From assembly GCA_020466095.1 (NCBI GenBank), contig CM035806.1, forward strand, positions 34,266,060 through 34,330,059: a DNA stretch of 64,000 nt. The letters are read 5' to 3'. The number at the start of each line of letters is the position of its first letter. Position 1 is the stretch's first letter. The notes beneath the pieces are model-generated. The model was not told the DNA's origin. It was given only the letters and a program-made list of their open reading frames with translations, and did not search any database. Source of the stretch: Chlorops oryzae. Taxonomy: Eukaryota > Arthropoda > Insecta > Diptera > Chloropidae. A program made the position numbers and the translations under genes. Below are positions 47,330 through 58,933 of this stretch, one piece after another.

Positions 47330-49265
47330 TTGTTTTATTTTTTGCTCAGTTTTCCTTCCAAACTCTTCTTTATCTGGCCTTAGACTTCCCCTACATGAGG
47401 AAAACAACGAATCTATCCCTATTACCTTTCATGTCAGTGAAATAGAATGTATTATAAAAGGAAACTTTATCGAGAAAAAAGCTCCAGGTTATGACTTGAT
47501 AACCCCAAAAATGATCAAGGAGTTACCAATCATCGCTATCGCGTATATAGCAAAACTCTTTAATGCTATTATATCCTTTTCACATTTCCCTGAGGTATGG
47601 AAAGAATCACTCATAAAGATGGTATTGAAGCCAGGTAAAGACCCGACATCAACCAGCTCTTATCGACCAATAAGCCTTCTCCCCTGCTTATCTAAACTTT
47701 TCGAAAAAGCTCTTCTTTTTAAGATAACGCCATACGTTCACGAGCATAACCTAATCCCGACTCATCAATTTGGCTTTAGGAAAAAACATGGAACGATAGA
47801 ACAGGTAAATCGGATCACGCAAGAAATTCGGAATGCCTTTGAAAAAAAAGAATACTGTTCTGCAATATTTCTTGACATTGCTCAAGCCTTTGATAAAGTG
47901 TGGCATGAGGGACTTATAGCTAAAATAAAATCTCTTCTTCCTCAAAACTTACATGGCATTCTCATATCATATCTTCAAACAAGATTCTTTAGGGTAAAAG
48001 TTAATGAAACCATTACGGAAAAATTTGAAATAAAAGCAGGAGTCCCGCAAGGCAGTGTACTGGGCCCCTCTCTTGACCTTCTATACACAGCCGACATACC
48101 TACTAGTGACAACATTGTTATGTCAACTTTTGCTGATGACACAGCAATATTGAGTTGCCACCGCGATCCTATGGAAGCGTCAAGAACTCTACAGGGGCAT
48201 ATGCAATTAATTGAAACTTGGCTTTCAACCTGGCGTATAAATGTAAACGAACGAAAATGTAAGCACATTACATTCACACTAAGAAAAGGAATAAGTCCAA
48301 CTATACTCCTTAAAGGAGTTTCCATTCCTCAAGCAGATAATGTCGTATATTTAGGAGTTCATCTAGACAAACGATTAACTTGGCGAAAGCACATCGAAGC
48401 AAAAAGAACCAACCTAAAGCTAAAAGCATCAAAAATTCACTGGTTAATTAACCATCGCTCCCCTCTAAATATGGAGTATAAAGTTCTTTTATATAATAGT
48501 TTATTAAAGCCACTTTGGACATATGGCATTCAGCTGTGGGGAAATGCCTGTGCTTCCTCTATTGAAATAATTCAAAGAGCTCAATCGAAAATTCTCCGAA
48601 TCATTACAGGTGCTCCATGGTACATTCGAAATGAAAGTATTCACCGTGATCTACAAATTCCGCTCGTTAAGGACGAAATAATACGTTTAAAAGCGTCGTA
48701 TATTCATAAATTAAGACATCACTCCAACCAGCTAGCAAGAAGTCTTAATAACACAACGAGTCGTTCACGCTTAAAAAGAAAGGACCTTCCGTCCGCATCT
48801 ATGAGTCTAGACGTATAACACAGATGCTCCGCTATCTGTTATCTTCACCTTGTCTCGTGCATGCTTAAAACTCGTTTAAGCAAGGATTCGTTCAGATTGA
48901 GGCACCTCGCTCGTGTTTGCTCAATTCTGAACTTCAACAGCAACCGTTCCAGCTAACCAGGACTCATTAAGTCTGACGCACCTCGCTCGTGCACGCCAGT
49001 GTATTTTCCAATCAAGCATTCTCTAACCTTGACGCACCTCGCTCGTGCGGGATCAGTACTCGACAGCGCAGGCCGTTATACAGCGCTAAGGCCCAGTTTC
49101 TAATATTGAGGCTCATCGGAACTAAAAACTGTTTTTATATTTCTCTAAATGTATAATTAGTTACGTAAAATTTTAGAAATAAGATCCGAATACTTTCTGT
49201 TAGTTCCCACTCAAAGGAAGATCCAGAAAAATACAATCAAAGTTTATAAAAAAAAAAAAAAAAAA
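47330..49265 (+). mobile_element. 5'-truncated Jockey-type non-LTR retrotransposon
   Basis: The coding part (about 47330-48818) is one uninterrupted frame of about 490 codons covering most of a reverse transcriptase. It has APGYD, SYRPISLLPCLSKLFEK, HQFGFRKKHGT, AIFLDIAQAFDKVWH (catalytic Asp), GVPQGSVLGP and the catalytic STFADDTAIL. The connection and thumb region follows (LGVHLDKRLTWRKHI, LLKPLWTYGIQLWGN). Endonuclease and ORF1 are missing. The 3' end is a 430-base untranslated region and an A tail at 49248-49265. The motif style fits the Jockey superclade of insects. The intact frame suggests a fairly young insertion. It cannot move by itself. Confidence 0.9.
48901..49055 (+). repeat. Tandem CCTCGCTCGTG repeats in LINE 3' region
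   Basis: GCACCTCGCTCGTG occurs three times at about 48903, 48978 and 49031, each after a related AAG/ACT and TTGACG-like lead. Units are about 55-75 bases. A weaker fourth (CACCTTGTCTCGTGCATGC) lies at about 48846. Tandem 3' repeats occur in some non-LTR families and might aid template recognition; that role is inference. Confidence 0.65.
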
Positions 49266-50888
49266 TTTTGCAAATTTTAAGTAATTGATGTTTGAAACAT
49301 TTGTTTCTTCGGCGGCGGCGGTGCTTCTAGTATCAAATACTTTACATTTTCTCTACTCATATTCTGGGTGACCGCAGAGTACTCCATTTTGGTAAATTGG
49401 CCTCTTCATTACTGCAGAACATGTTGCCCACTGTGCGAGTATGTGGTCCATGTGTACATATATTAAATGCTTGATCCCATGGGTAAGATGATGGACTGGA
49501 GCTTCTGAAATTTTGATAAGATGTTGGAAATTGACTCCACCACATATTCATGATCGGTTTTTCTTATTTTTATTTAATGAATTTTAAGCGGGTTTCAATT
49601 TAGTTATAGGCCCTAAATTAAATTTCTAATCTCTCTAAGGCAATCGTACGGAAAAACTGTATATCCACTCGCAATCAATCGACCGTAAACTGACCATTTG
49701 TCTGAAGAATAAAAATGAGACTTACATATTACGTTCGATCAAACGGACTAACGAATCCAAAGAGGGTATTATAACATACACATACAATGTTAAATACATT
49801 TATCAAAGCGGACACTCAATAAAACCGTACGATCAGATTTGAATTTTGTGTTCGAAAAAAAAGGAAAAAAAACGAATCCAAAAAACAATCTAAAATAAAT
49901 TACAGAAATAATGTTACATAATGGCATTATCCGAAAAGAAAAAGAAACGAAATATGGTACATATATGATAATAAAAAAAGGGTAAGGAGGAAAGCGACTG
50001 AATGAATGAGGAACTGAGTATAAAACGGAAAAAATAAAAGGCGCAGTGACTAGAGTCTGAGTCACAATAATGAATTTCAAAAAGCGAGACAAGACAATGA
50101 AAGTTCAAAAATGTTATCCCTTTCGAAACTCGTTTTTTGTCTGCTTGGATGAAAGAAAAATCCACACACACACACAACTTCAAAACGAAGAAGAAAGAAA
50201 AAAGCGACGCTTTTCTTTGGAAAAACCGTTCAAGACGATTTCCACGGCCCGTTGACGATGGTAATATCGTTCGAAATCATCGCAAGATTGAGTAAATTCA
50301 CTGCGCACAGTCGTCGGACCCGACGAACATTTTAAGGTGTCTCAAACACTTTCGATGTATGTATGTATGCACGTACATATGTGTAGGTATACTTGCTGCT
50401 GACAGCTTGTTGCTGCGCTCAATTTGATTAGATCAAAGGGGCTCATGAACTCAACGAAGAAAATGGGCTCATTCACCGGAACAAAATTGGCTTTTCAACT
50501 GTAGATGAGTGACGGGCTAGAAACTAAATTTAAAGCTTCATATTTTATACGTACTATTTCCTTCATTTCAATTTCAGTTTCATTTCTCCTTCTCATAATT
50601 AAACGCCCTACCAAAGTGACTCAGAGAAACTTTCTATTTCACTTTAAGATCGATTCGGTATTCCCTGTGACGAATCGCGATTTTTCAAGGTTCCAATCGC
50701 GTTTTCGAAAAGTGCAATGGAATTTAAGTTACAAGAATTCGGTACCTACCCAAATACGTATGTATGTATGTACTATGTTAATAAATGAGTCTTAATTGTA
50801 CCAATGGAGAAAAAACCACTCAAATTAAAAAGCCACTCATTCTTCCACACGATCACTTCAAAAAGAGTGGCGAACTCGCGCTGCCAAT
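49266..50888. other. Interval with one orphan minus-strand open frame
   Basis: Minus-strand 49551-49357 is an ATG-started 64-codon frame (MNMWWSQFPTSYQNF..., ending KWSTLRSPRI) rich in Ser, Pro and aromatic residues. It reads like coding sequence but matches no family I know and has no splice partner I can defend. A (CGG)n-like triplet run lies next to it at 49310-49325. Elsewhere I see only AT-rich spacer. Confidence 0.35.
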
Positions 50889-52464
50889 TAGAGCTGGAGA
50901 ACTATCGATAGTTGCGACCATCGATAGTCGATAGTTTGAAATATCGATAGTATCGATAGTACTATATTTTAAAATTTAAACTAATTTAATTGGAAAATTG
51001 CTAGTGATTTCAATCAATCATGTTTGAGCAGTTTAACATTTAAATATCCACCATTTGAAAGTTTTAAATTTAAAAAATTAATGGTGGTCCTACAAATAAT
51101 ATTTTAATAAAATTAGTATTTATTGTGACTATGTTAAAAGTGACTTAATGTGGTACATTAGCATAATTGAATTAAAATTGAATTGATGATAAAATACTGT
51201 GCTTAAGTATCCCTCCACAGAAGCCGAATTTTAAAACCTTTCTTACTCAATTCTCCATACTTTGGAACCAGCATTCATGCTCGGCAGTATTTTGGTGACT
51301 CTTTTCCCTTGGATATTGAAAAAAATTTCTTTATTTCTGTTTTCTTTAGAAAAGTGATCAGTAAAAATCCCTAGTAAACATTTGAAGTGATTTTTGGTTA
51401 AAGGTAAAATCGAAAAATTCCATCAAAACGGAAAAAACCCCTCGTTCTGACACGTGCATTGTAATAAATGTTGCAACGCCTAAATCTGCAGGTTGTAATG
51501 GGACACTTAAGACTCGCAGAATTTCTGAAGATTTTTCTAGACGTGTTGAAGCAAGAACGTGCGTAAGTCATAATCATCATCACCATGACCGTCATCATCA
51601 CCGTCTTCATCACCGTCATCATCATCACCATCATTAGCATCATCACCAACCTCACCATCATCATCACCAACGTTTTCACCACATATAACCATATATGTCA
51701 CTCTCATAGATATTGCGCGTAACGTTTTGTTAGAAAAAGATGTTACTCGACAGGCAAAAAAGAGCGAGAGAGAAATAATTTTGGTGAGTACCTAAGTGAA
51801 AAATTCTCATTTTGGTGGGTACCCTAGACCGTGGTGGGTACCGAAGACCGTGGTGGGTACCGAAGACCGTGTTGAGAAGAGCCAAAATGGAAACGGCTCC
51901 TGTGTGACATGTATAGTTATATATGGTCTTCACCATCATCATCACCGTCATCATCATCATCAACATCACCATCATCAACACCATCATCACACATCACATC
52001 ATCACACATCACATCACCATCACCATCATACTCACATAACAACACCATCCACCATCAACATCAACACCAACCTCACCAATCACCATCACCATCATCATCA
52101 CCATCAATCACCTCATCACACCACATCATCATCACCATCATCATCAACCAACCTCACCATCACCATTACCATCATCATCACCAACCTCACCATCATAATC
52201 ATCATCACCATCATCGATAGTTTCGATTATCGATAATTTTGACAGTTGATAATTTTGATAATCGAAAGAATTTTCGAGATTTTTAGGAATCTGTCCATTT
52301 CAAAAAGAAGACAGCCCTCTGTCACCGACAGCACCACGTTTCCAACGCTTAAGTAAATGTCCACGAATCAAAACGATCGATAGTCTTCAAAAACCATCGA
52401 TGTTTTGGATACTTTGAAACCATCGATAGTATCGATAGTGCTATCGATTGTTTCTCCAGCTCTA
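50889..52464. mobile_element. hAT-like non-autonomous element, fullest copy
   Basis: The left end TAGAGCTGGAGAACTATCG and right end (reverse complement TAGAGCTGGAGAAACAATCG) are flanked by CTGCCAAT (50881-50888) and CTGCTAAT (52465-52472), an 8-bp duplication with one change. The layout is clustered ATCGATAG, a body of about 640 bases, a CAT/CAC core, then GGAATCTGTCCATTTC and the right ATCGATAG cluster. A smaller element (51681-51926) sits in the core. No protein is encoded; a transposase would have to come from elsewhere. Confidence 0.85.
51681..51926. mobile_element. MITE of 246 bp with triplicated internal motif
   Basis: The ends ACATATAACCATATATGTCAC and (reverse complement) CCATATATAACTATACATGTC are flanked by TTTTCACC and TCTTCACC (7 of 8 match). 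The interior has three tandem copies of a unit of about 19 bp (GGTGGGTACCGAAGACCGTG-like, 51815-51875). It is a longer relative of the 86-bp element at 10136-10221, sharing its ends and GAAACGGCTCCT. Confidence 0.65.
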
Positions 52465-53266
52465 CTGCTAATGAAAGCGAAAATTCACCTTCCTCCGCTC
52501 TCAATTCGATCTTTAAACACACACACAAAAATATGCATTAAAAATCTAAATGAAGAGGAAAAAACAAAAAAAAATCTTATCGAAACGTTTTGCCAAGCAA
52601 CCTTAGGACTGCTTTCACTTTCGACAAAAGCTCTCCATGCAATTGTTTCATGGTTCGATTTTCGGTTTTAAGCCTTTCCAGCCTCCGTTGCTTTCGACTT
52701 TCTGATAAATCGGTGAGTCGCGCCGTTGCTCTCTCTCTCTCTCTCTCTCTCTCTACCCACCATCCGACGTCATGACGGCTGGGCATGATGGCATTTCAAG
52801 TTCGATTCGTATCAAAATTTATAGCTCAATGGAGCCGTTTTCTGTTGCAGCATCGAAGGAAAAAAACTTTTGCTTTTGTTTTGGAGTCTTTTTTGGGTGT
52901 TGTTGTTGCTGGTATTTCTGTGCGAAGGGCATTTTCTTTGGCCATTGCACTTGCTGTGAAATCTAGGTATTTGGTAATTATTGTATTTTCGGGCATTGGC
53001 TTTCTAATTTCCTTTCGAGTGAAGTGTCTTGGCTTTGAAAAGTCTATTGGATTCATAATAATTGTAGTCCGAATAAAGTCGTCGATAGAGGGTAATGACT
53101 TTAACTATCATTTAATGCTACCCTGTCTTCGCTGTTCCAAGGTCTCTATGGATTACAGATCTTATGCAGGCCTAGCTTTTTGCTCCTTCAACATGGTCCT
53201 TTTCAGGTTCTCTTTTCTTTCATGGCTCTCTTGGATTCTATAATCTTAGGCCTCAGCTCTCTAAAC
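52465..53266. other. Non-coding interval
   Basis: Contains a (CT)n tract at 52729-52754 and less AT-rich DNA at 52590-53100 with open frames on both strands, but no domain or splice evidence. No gene is called. Confidence 0.35.
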
Positions 53267-53639
53267 TTTTCTCTTCTCTTCTTCTTCGTTTCTCTTCTCT
53301 TTCTCTTTTTCTTTCTCTTCTCTTCTCTCTCTCTTCTCTTCTCTTCTCTTTCTCTTCTCTTCTCTTCTCTTCTTTCTTTCTCTTCTCTTCTCTTCTCTTC
53401 TCTTCTTTCTCTTCTTTTCTCTTCTCTTCTCTTCTCTTTCTTCTTTCTCTTCTCTTCTCTTTCTTCTTTTCTTCTTTCTTCTTCTCTTCTCTTCTCTTTT
53501 CTTTCTCTTCTCTTTCTCTTCTCTTTCTCTCTTCTCTTCTTTCTCTTCTCTTCTCTTCTCTTCTCTTCTCTTCTCTTTTCTTCTCTTCTTTCTCTTCTCT
53601 TCTCTTCTCTTCTCTTCTCTTCTTTTCTCTTCTCTTCTC
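53267..53639. repeat. (CTTCT)n pentanucleotide microsatellite
   Basis: About 370 bases are CTTCT/TTCTC units with interspersed TTTC and CTTT variants. Long Phe/Ser/Leu or Arg/Glu/Lys frames across it are artefacts. Confidence 0.9.
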
Positions 53640-53858
53640 AGGACATGACGCGTTATGACCATGTTAAATAATCATGTCATCAATCATGCTAAGGCGCATG
53701 AATATTTGTATGACAAAAACCAAATTCGATGGGATTCTTAAGCTCTTGCTTTTTTACACTAAGCAATAGAAAATTTCGCCTCTAAAATGATACGCAATTC
53801 GTAATGAACAACAACCACAACAACAAAAATAATTTGGAGAGAACAACAATAGTTTTGG

Positions 53859-53923
53859 CAGTTTTCTCTTAAGCGGACATATTTTTCGGTCGCGTAGGTG
53901 TCCGCTTAAGAGAGAGCACACTG
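53859..53923. mobile_element. Tiny pogo/Tigger-like palindrome
   Basis: CAGTTTTCTCTTAAGCGGAC and (reverse complement of the right end) CAGTGTGCTCTCTCTTAAGC are inverted, sharing CTCTTAAGCGGACA. CAGT ends with TAAGCGGAC recall pogo/Tigger termini, but the left flank lacks the expected TA. At 65 bases this may be an internally deleted copy. Confidence 0.35.
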
Positions 53924-53984
53924 TATTATAATTTTTTTTTTTTTTGGTCTTTCTTCGATATTTTATCCTTGACGGAACCTGAAT

Positions 53985-54610
53985 GGCTACCTTAACCCTA
54001 TAATTCCTGGCTCCGTCTCTAGACGGACATTTTTCGAACAAATTACCAAAAAAAAAATTATAATAATAATTTCAGATTCGTGTTTTTCTACCCAAAATTA
54101 GTCATATGTTGCATTTTCATTGAAAGAACACGACTAAAAAAAATTGTGCTTGAATTTTTTTCAATCAGTTCTGCTATGGAGGTTCAAGATTGAATCTAAA
54201 AAAATGCGAAACATTTCACATTATTTGAGATAAAAAAATAACGGCTTAACAATGTCTTTGACATTTAAGCCCATTTTGTCAATATTTTCTTCAAACGACC
54301 GTATTGTAACTTCGATTCTAATTCAAATATTGTAAGCAACAATTAGTGATTGGCGGATAAATTCATGGATGTTCGATTAGACCGTGATTTTCTTCTTTTT
54401 TGATGTAACCAAAATGTACGCTACGATGCCAAAAAGTTGAATTTCTGTGTCATTGATTATGGTGCACGGAACGAAAATTAATTTCAAATTCGAATTTCAT
54501 CTGCAATGGATGATGAAAAAAAAATTTCTTAATTTGATTGAAATAAAAGGACTTTACAACTAAGCAGTTGTAGTCGAAACAAGTTAAAAATGACTTGTGA
54601 GAGCCCATTG

Positions 54611-54648
<38 letters not shown>

Positions 54649-56430
54649 TATTCTAAATTCATTACGAGGCAACAGACTTAAACAAAAATGACTGGGTATT
54701 CATTCAGGAAAATAAGAGTTAATAAGTTTGACAGGGTTGGGTGCAGGAAAACTTAACGCCGAATAATTCCGTAAAAAATAATTAACCGGACTTCTTTGTT
54801 TGTATAAATATGTTTTTGAATCGAAAAAAATTTTATTGGTCATTAATAGAATAATAGTGGGGGAAATTATATCGATATTCACGTATATTGAACTTTGTTC
54901 CTATAAATCACTAAATTTTTTTAATTAACTAACGAATTTAAAGGAATATTCGTAATGCAGAAATTGAAACAAAAATAACCCATTATGAGATTTGACATTT
55001 TACAAGTACCTCAAAGTACTTCTTTTGGTCAGTACATAAGCCATTCGCTCGATTTTCCGATCAAACATTTCAATCTACTTAATTTTTTTTTCAAATGATA
55101 AACTCTCTGAGAATATAACATTTCTGAGTCACCATTTTTGTAAAATCTATTCAACCTATTGCGTACATTCCGGTACGATTACCTGGAAATGCCCATATGT
55201 GAACTTTTCATGAAAAAAAAAAAAAATTGTGGCATTAGAGGGTTAATCAGTTCTGCGAAGGAGGTTATCACGATTTTCGAATCTAAAAACAATGCGAAAA
55301 TTTATCACATTTGGATAAAAAATTTTCATACAAATTTTGACAATTCATTTCCCATTTTGTTAAATTTTCAAAACCGTATGAATCCGATTAATAATTCAAA
55401 TATTGAGAGAAATTTTCTGTTGGCGTGACTACAATTCATATGTTAATTAGACTGAATCTTTCTTCTTTTTTATGTAACCCAAAATGGTGAGCTGCTACAT
55501 CGCGGCGATGGGAGTGAGATTTCTGTGTGATTGATCTCATGTGACGGAGTCTAAAATCTTTCGAATTTTCGAATTTCTTTTCTGATGGATGATGAAAATA
55601 AAAATTTACTTAAATTTGATTGAATATAAAGGGACTTCAACTGAGAGCGTTTAGTGAAAACCAAGGTTAAATACCTGGCGAATATGGTTAAATTTCAAAA
55701 ACTCTTTTCCACATTGAGCGAGTTTAGGATGCCTTCAGCCTACAGCAAACGAAAGAAAGAAGACCTCTGAAATAATACAGACTCCTGGCGAATTTCGAAT
55801 TCGCAGCAATAAAAATTCGATGCCATAAGGACAGTTAGACTTGGGTTAACGTATTCGTATCCGCTTCTGATATGAGAAAATTGTATTACCTACATACATA
55901 CATACATATATCTTGAATATACAATAGAGTCTGTATAGTGAACTATGTTTTCAGCTTTACGCTTCGAGGTAAATTAGTAATTTTTTTTTGTTTTTTTTTT
56001 TGTTTTAAAAGCTAAGTTTCAGTAGGGACATTTGTTTCTTAGGGTTTCCTTGTGGTTTTTGGATAACATTCTCGGGAAAAGTTAAAATGCCAGCGTATTC
56101 TGGGTTATGAGACTCAGTCCATGTGTTCACACCACTGCGGTGTTCACTCTTCCCGTGGCTCACACTATCCAGATTGGACTGTGTATGGTTATGTAAATAT
56201 AGATTTGTAAAAAACATACACATATTCATATACATAACACAAACAAATATCGTATATCCTGGTGTTAACCCCCTAACTCCTGACCCAATCTCTAGATGGA
56301 GCTTCATGGAATAATTAAAAACAAAATAAGTAAATTAAAAAATAATTTCAGATTCGTTGTTCTCTACCTGAATTTAGTTCATCGGGATTTTTCATTGAAA
56401 AAGAAAATTGTGGCATTAGAGGGTTAACAT
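53985..56430. repeat. Block of diverged duplicated repeats
   Basis: 54164-54600 and 55247-55690 are diverged direct copies, about 1.09 kb apart. They share ATCAGTTCTGC, AATCTAAAAA, CCCATTTTGT, AATTCAAATATTG, TTTCTTCTTTTTT.ATGTAAC, TTTCTGTGT, ATGGATGATGAAAA and TTAAATTTGATTGAA-type blocks. 53985-54140 and 56270-56425 share TCTCTAGA, TAATTTCAGATTCG and the TTAACCCT end. TTAACCCT/AGGGTTAA motifs at several edges suggest copies of one element. No protein is seen. A 35-T run lies at 54610-54645. Confidence 0.5.
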
Positions 56431-56588
56431 ACGGACAAATTATGACACATGTTTTGCGACATATGGTTTTGTCTCAAAATGTTGTGTGATGTGGGCTTAA
56501 GTAAAGTTACGTTCAAAGTATGATTTCGAATCGCTGAGAATTAGCCGAAGGTTAGGTTCGGTTAGGGTAGGGTGGCTGCTCACTTTAA

Positions 56589-58223
56589 GGGGACCTTCTG
56601 GTCTAGAGCACGAAAATTTAGGGTATTTTCATGATTTTTTTTCGGTGTTAAGCCAAATAAAAAACGATTTTCTAAGTATGCAGGCTTATTATATTCTTTA
56701 TTGACAAAAAATAAAAAATGTTGTTGTATTTTTTTTTTTTTTTTTTTGTATTTTAAAAATGGCGTTGAAGTGGACCCTCTTTGAAAAAGTACCTCCGTGG
56801 TGTGAAAGATTTTGGCAGTTCTGGTAATCGAAAAAAAAAAACAAAAATATGTTATTAATCAGAATGAATGCGGCTTTTTTTTTTTAACTTTTATTTGCCC
56901 AAGTAATATAATTACATGTATCTTATTTCTATTTCCCTCTTACTATCTAAGTTTTTTTTCTTGCATGCACTGGCATTTTTCAAGGATTTTGAATACTTTC
57001 CCTATAGGGTATACATTGATTCTTGTTATGAAAAATTTACCTTAGTGTGGTTCTGGTTACAATACAATTTCCCCTCCAAGGGCTAGAGGGAAGTTTTTTT
57101 TTTTTTCCTTATGTTCTAACTTACAACTATCGTACAGTCCTACAGGCTGTATACATTTATTTACATTATTTTACAATTGTTCTGTGTTATAAACAAGATT
57201 TGTGTCAATATTGAAAGTTCTATAGCGTCTATGGTAGAATAGTAGCTTCTCATTTCTGTATAGGTTGTTTGACTGTTGAAATATCTTCCGGTGAATGGGC
57301 GATAAGTACTCTGTTGCTAAGGGATTCTGCATTAAACTTTCTTTATTCAGATACTTCTCTATAAGTTCGTTTTCTACCAATGGCATGTTTTGAATAAATT
57401 TTTTGGCCGATTCAATCAGAAAGCAGTCAATACGTTGTATATTGCATGTTTTATATAGGACTTTGTTTGAGTATCTTTTCCTAATTCCGATTTCTTCCTG
57501 CGGTTTTCTATTTATACCACTACAGAGTCTTAGTATGTGTCGTTCGAATGCACGTAGTCTTTCCATTTGGCAAGATGATATACTGAACCATACCGGGAAA
57601 GCATAGCCTATAATTGGTCTAATTATTTGCTTATATATATTTATTTTAATTTTTGAGTTAAGGTCCCGTGCGCACTTAAATAAGTTAGCAAAACTGAAGA
57701 ACATTTTCTTCGCCTTAAATAAGGTGCTATCAATGTGGGCGTTAAAGGTAAACCTGTCATGTGAATGAATGCGGCTATGGCAGGAACTAGAATTAAAAAA
57801 ATTTTTTTTAAATTGACAAAATGGTGCAATTTTTTATTTCAACCATCAAAAACTCCCCTTTTTTTGACAATTTTTTTGATGAAAAAATATGAAGTTCTTG
57901 AAATAAAAATTCGATTCTAGTTCGGGCCATAGCCATTGATGTTATGAATAATATATAAAAATTCCAGACAAATCGGTTCGATGGTTTTTTTGTTTTCATT
58001 CACACCAGGTCAAAAAAAGTAGTTTTGAGATAAACGCGTTCAAAGTTGCTTTGATCAAGCGCGCTGCCTGCTGTCTCTACCTACTAAAACGGCTGTAGCA
58101 AAACAAATATTGTCAATATCTTCACGAAACTTTGCCAGCATATTCTTGAAAGTCTATTCTTCCGAAATATATAATATAAAAAAAAAAATCAATTTTCAAA
58201 AAATTCTAGACCAGAAGGTCCCC
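56589..58223. mobile_element. TTAA-flanked TIR element, 1.64 kb
   Basis: The left end GGGGACCTTCTGGTCTAGAG and right end (reverse complement GGGGACCTTCTGGTCTAGAA) are bounded by TTAA at 56585-56588 and 58224-58227. A TTAA duplication is the mark of piggyBac and Kolobok elements, although piggyBac ends normally start CCC. Without the LINE inside (56876-57762 plus one duplication) the element is about 735 bases, so it is a non-autonomous copy. Confidence 0.75.
56876..57762 (-). mobile_element. 5'-truncated non-LTR retrotransposon with 14-bp TSD
   Basis: A perfect 14-bp duplication GAATGAATGCGGCT flanks it (56862-56875 and 57763-57776). On the minus strand the element begins inside the reverse-transcriptase C-terminal region (DRFTFNAHIDSTLFKAKKMF, then IYKQIIRPIIGYAFPVWF and QMERLRAFERHILRLC). 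It ends coding at 57171, has a 3' untranslated region of about 285 bases and an A tail seen as T at 56876-56886. The truncated start, A tail and long duplication are the signature of target-primed reverse transcription. It differs in sequence from the LINE at 47330. Confidence 0.88.
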
Positions 58224-58275
58224 TTAAGCGGACACACATAGGCCGCATATGGGCCCGTTTTGATACCACGAGGGA

Positions 58276-58933
58276 ACAAGCCATGCTTGCCTAGTTACAT
58301 GTTTGGTGGAGCCAATTGAACTCATTTATGAAGCGAGCCATGTCAATGAGCCGAAACTTACATATATATTTCTTTTTTGGGTTTCTCACAGGTGAATGAT
58401 CTTTTCATGACATAATCCAAAGAGAATGCATTAAGGGATTTGGCTTTTGAAGGTTTTAAGATATCAGCATATGAATTTGATTTTTTTGATTTTAATGTTT
58501 AATATTTTATTATTCCCCTTTTACCTCTTTAAATGAATTTATGCATACCTACTCGCCGACTTCCCATTAACTTCGCAGTTCTTGGCTGCAGACATATGGA
58601 CATACATATGTATGTACCTATTATCTTGACGATTTTAAGATATACGATATTTAACGGGAATAAGCGATAGAGAGGAATAACCAAAATATTCATAGGTGAT
58701 TCGCATTCGATATTGCAAAAAGCCAATGACCGATGAGTGTCCAAATGAAACCTAAAAGAAGAAATGAGAAATATCGAAAGAATCAAGGAAATTCCGTGAG
58801 AAAGCGTGAGATTGTTTGAATTGATTTTGATTAAGATGTAGATGAAGATTTAGAAGACCGAAAGATCGAAAAATTTGGTTTTTTTTTTTTAGCAATTTAT
58901 TAAGTTTTTTTTTTTTTCTCTTTTCTCTTACAG
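58276..58933. other. Non-coding interval, probable intron
   Basis: No gene is seen. The last bases form a strong pyrimidine tract and acceptor (TTTTCTCTTTTCTCTTACAG) just before 58934. Confidence 0.45.

Larger units (their letters stand above)
56550..58275 (-). mobile_element. SINE copy split by a TTAA-flanked insertion
   Basis: The left piece (GGGTAGGGTGGCTGCTCAC, to 56588) and right piece (from TTAAGCGGACACACAT at 58224 to the core GGGCCCGTTTTGATACCACG at 58251-58270) join into the same order as the SINE at 2925-3134 (GTGGCTGTCACC, then ACACTTAAGCC and the core). One TTAA is duplicated at the junctions. Confidence 0.6.

Noticed and set aside
51796..52236. His- and Ser-rich open frames of more than 100 codons
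   Set aside because: They are translations of the CAT/CAC triplet core of a hAT-like element in different phases.
53180..53671. Open frames of 163 and 133 codons on opposite strands
   Set aside because: Both come from the (CTTCT)n microsatellite, which lacks stops in several frames.
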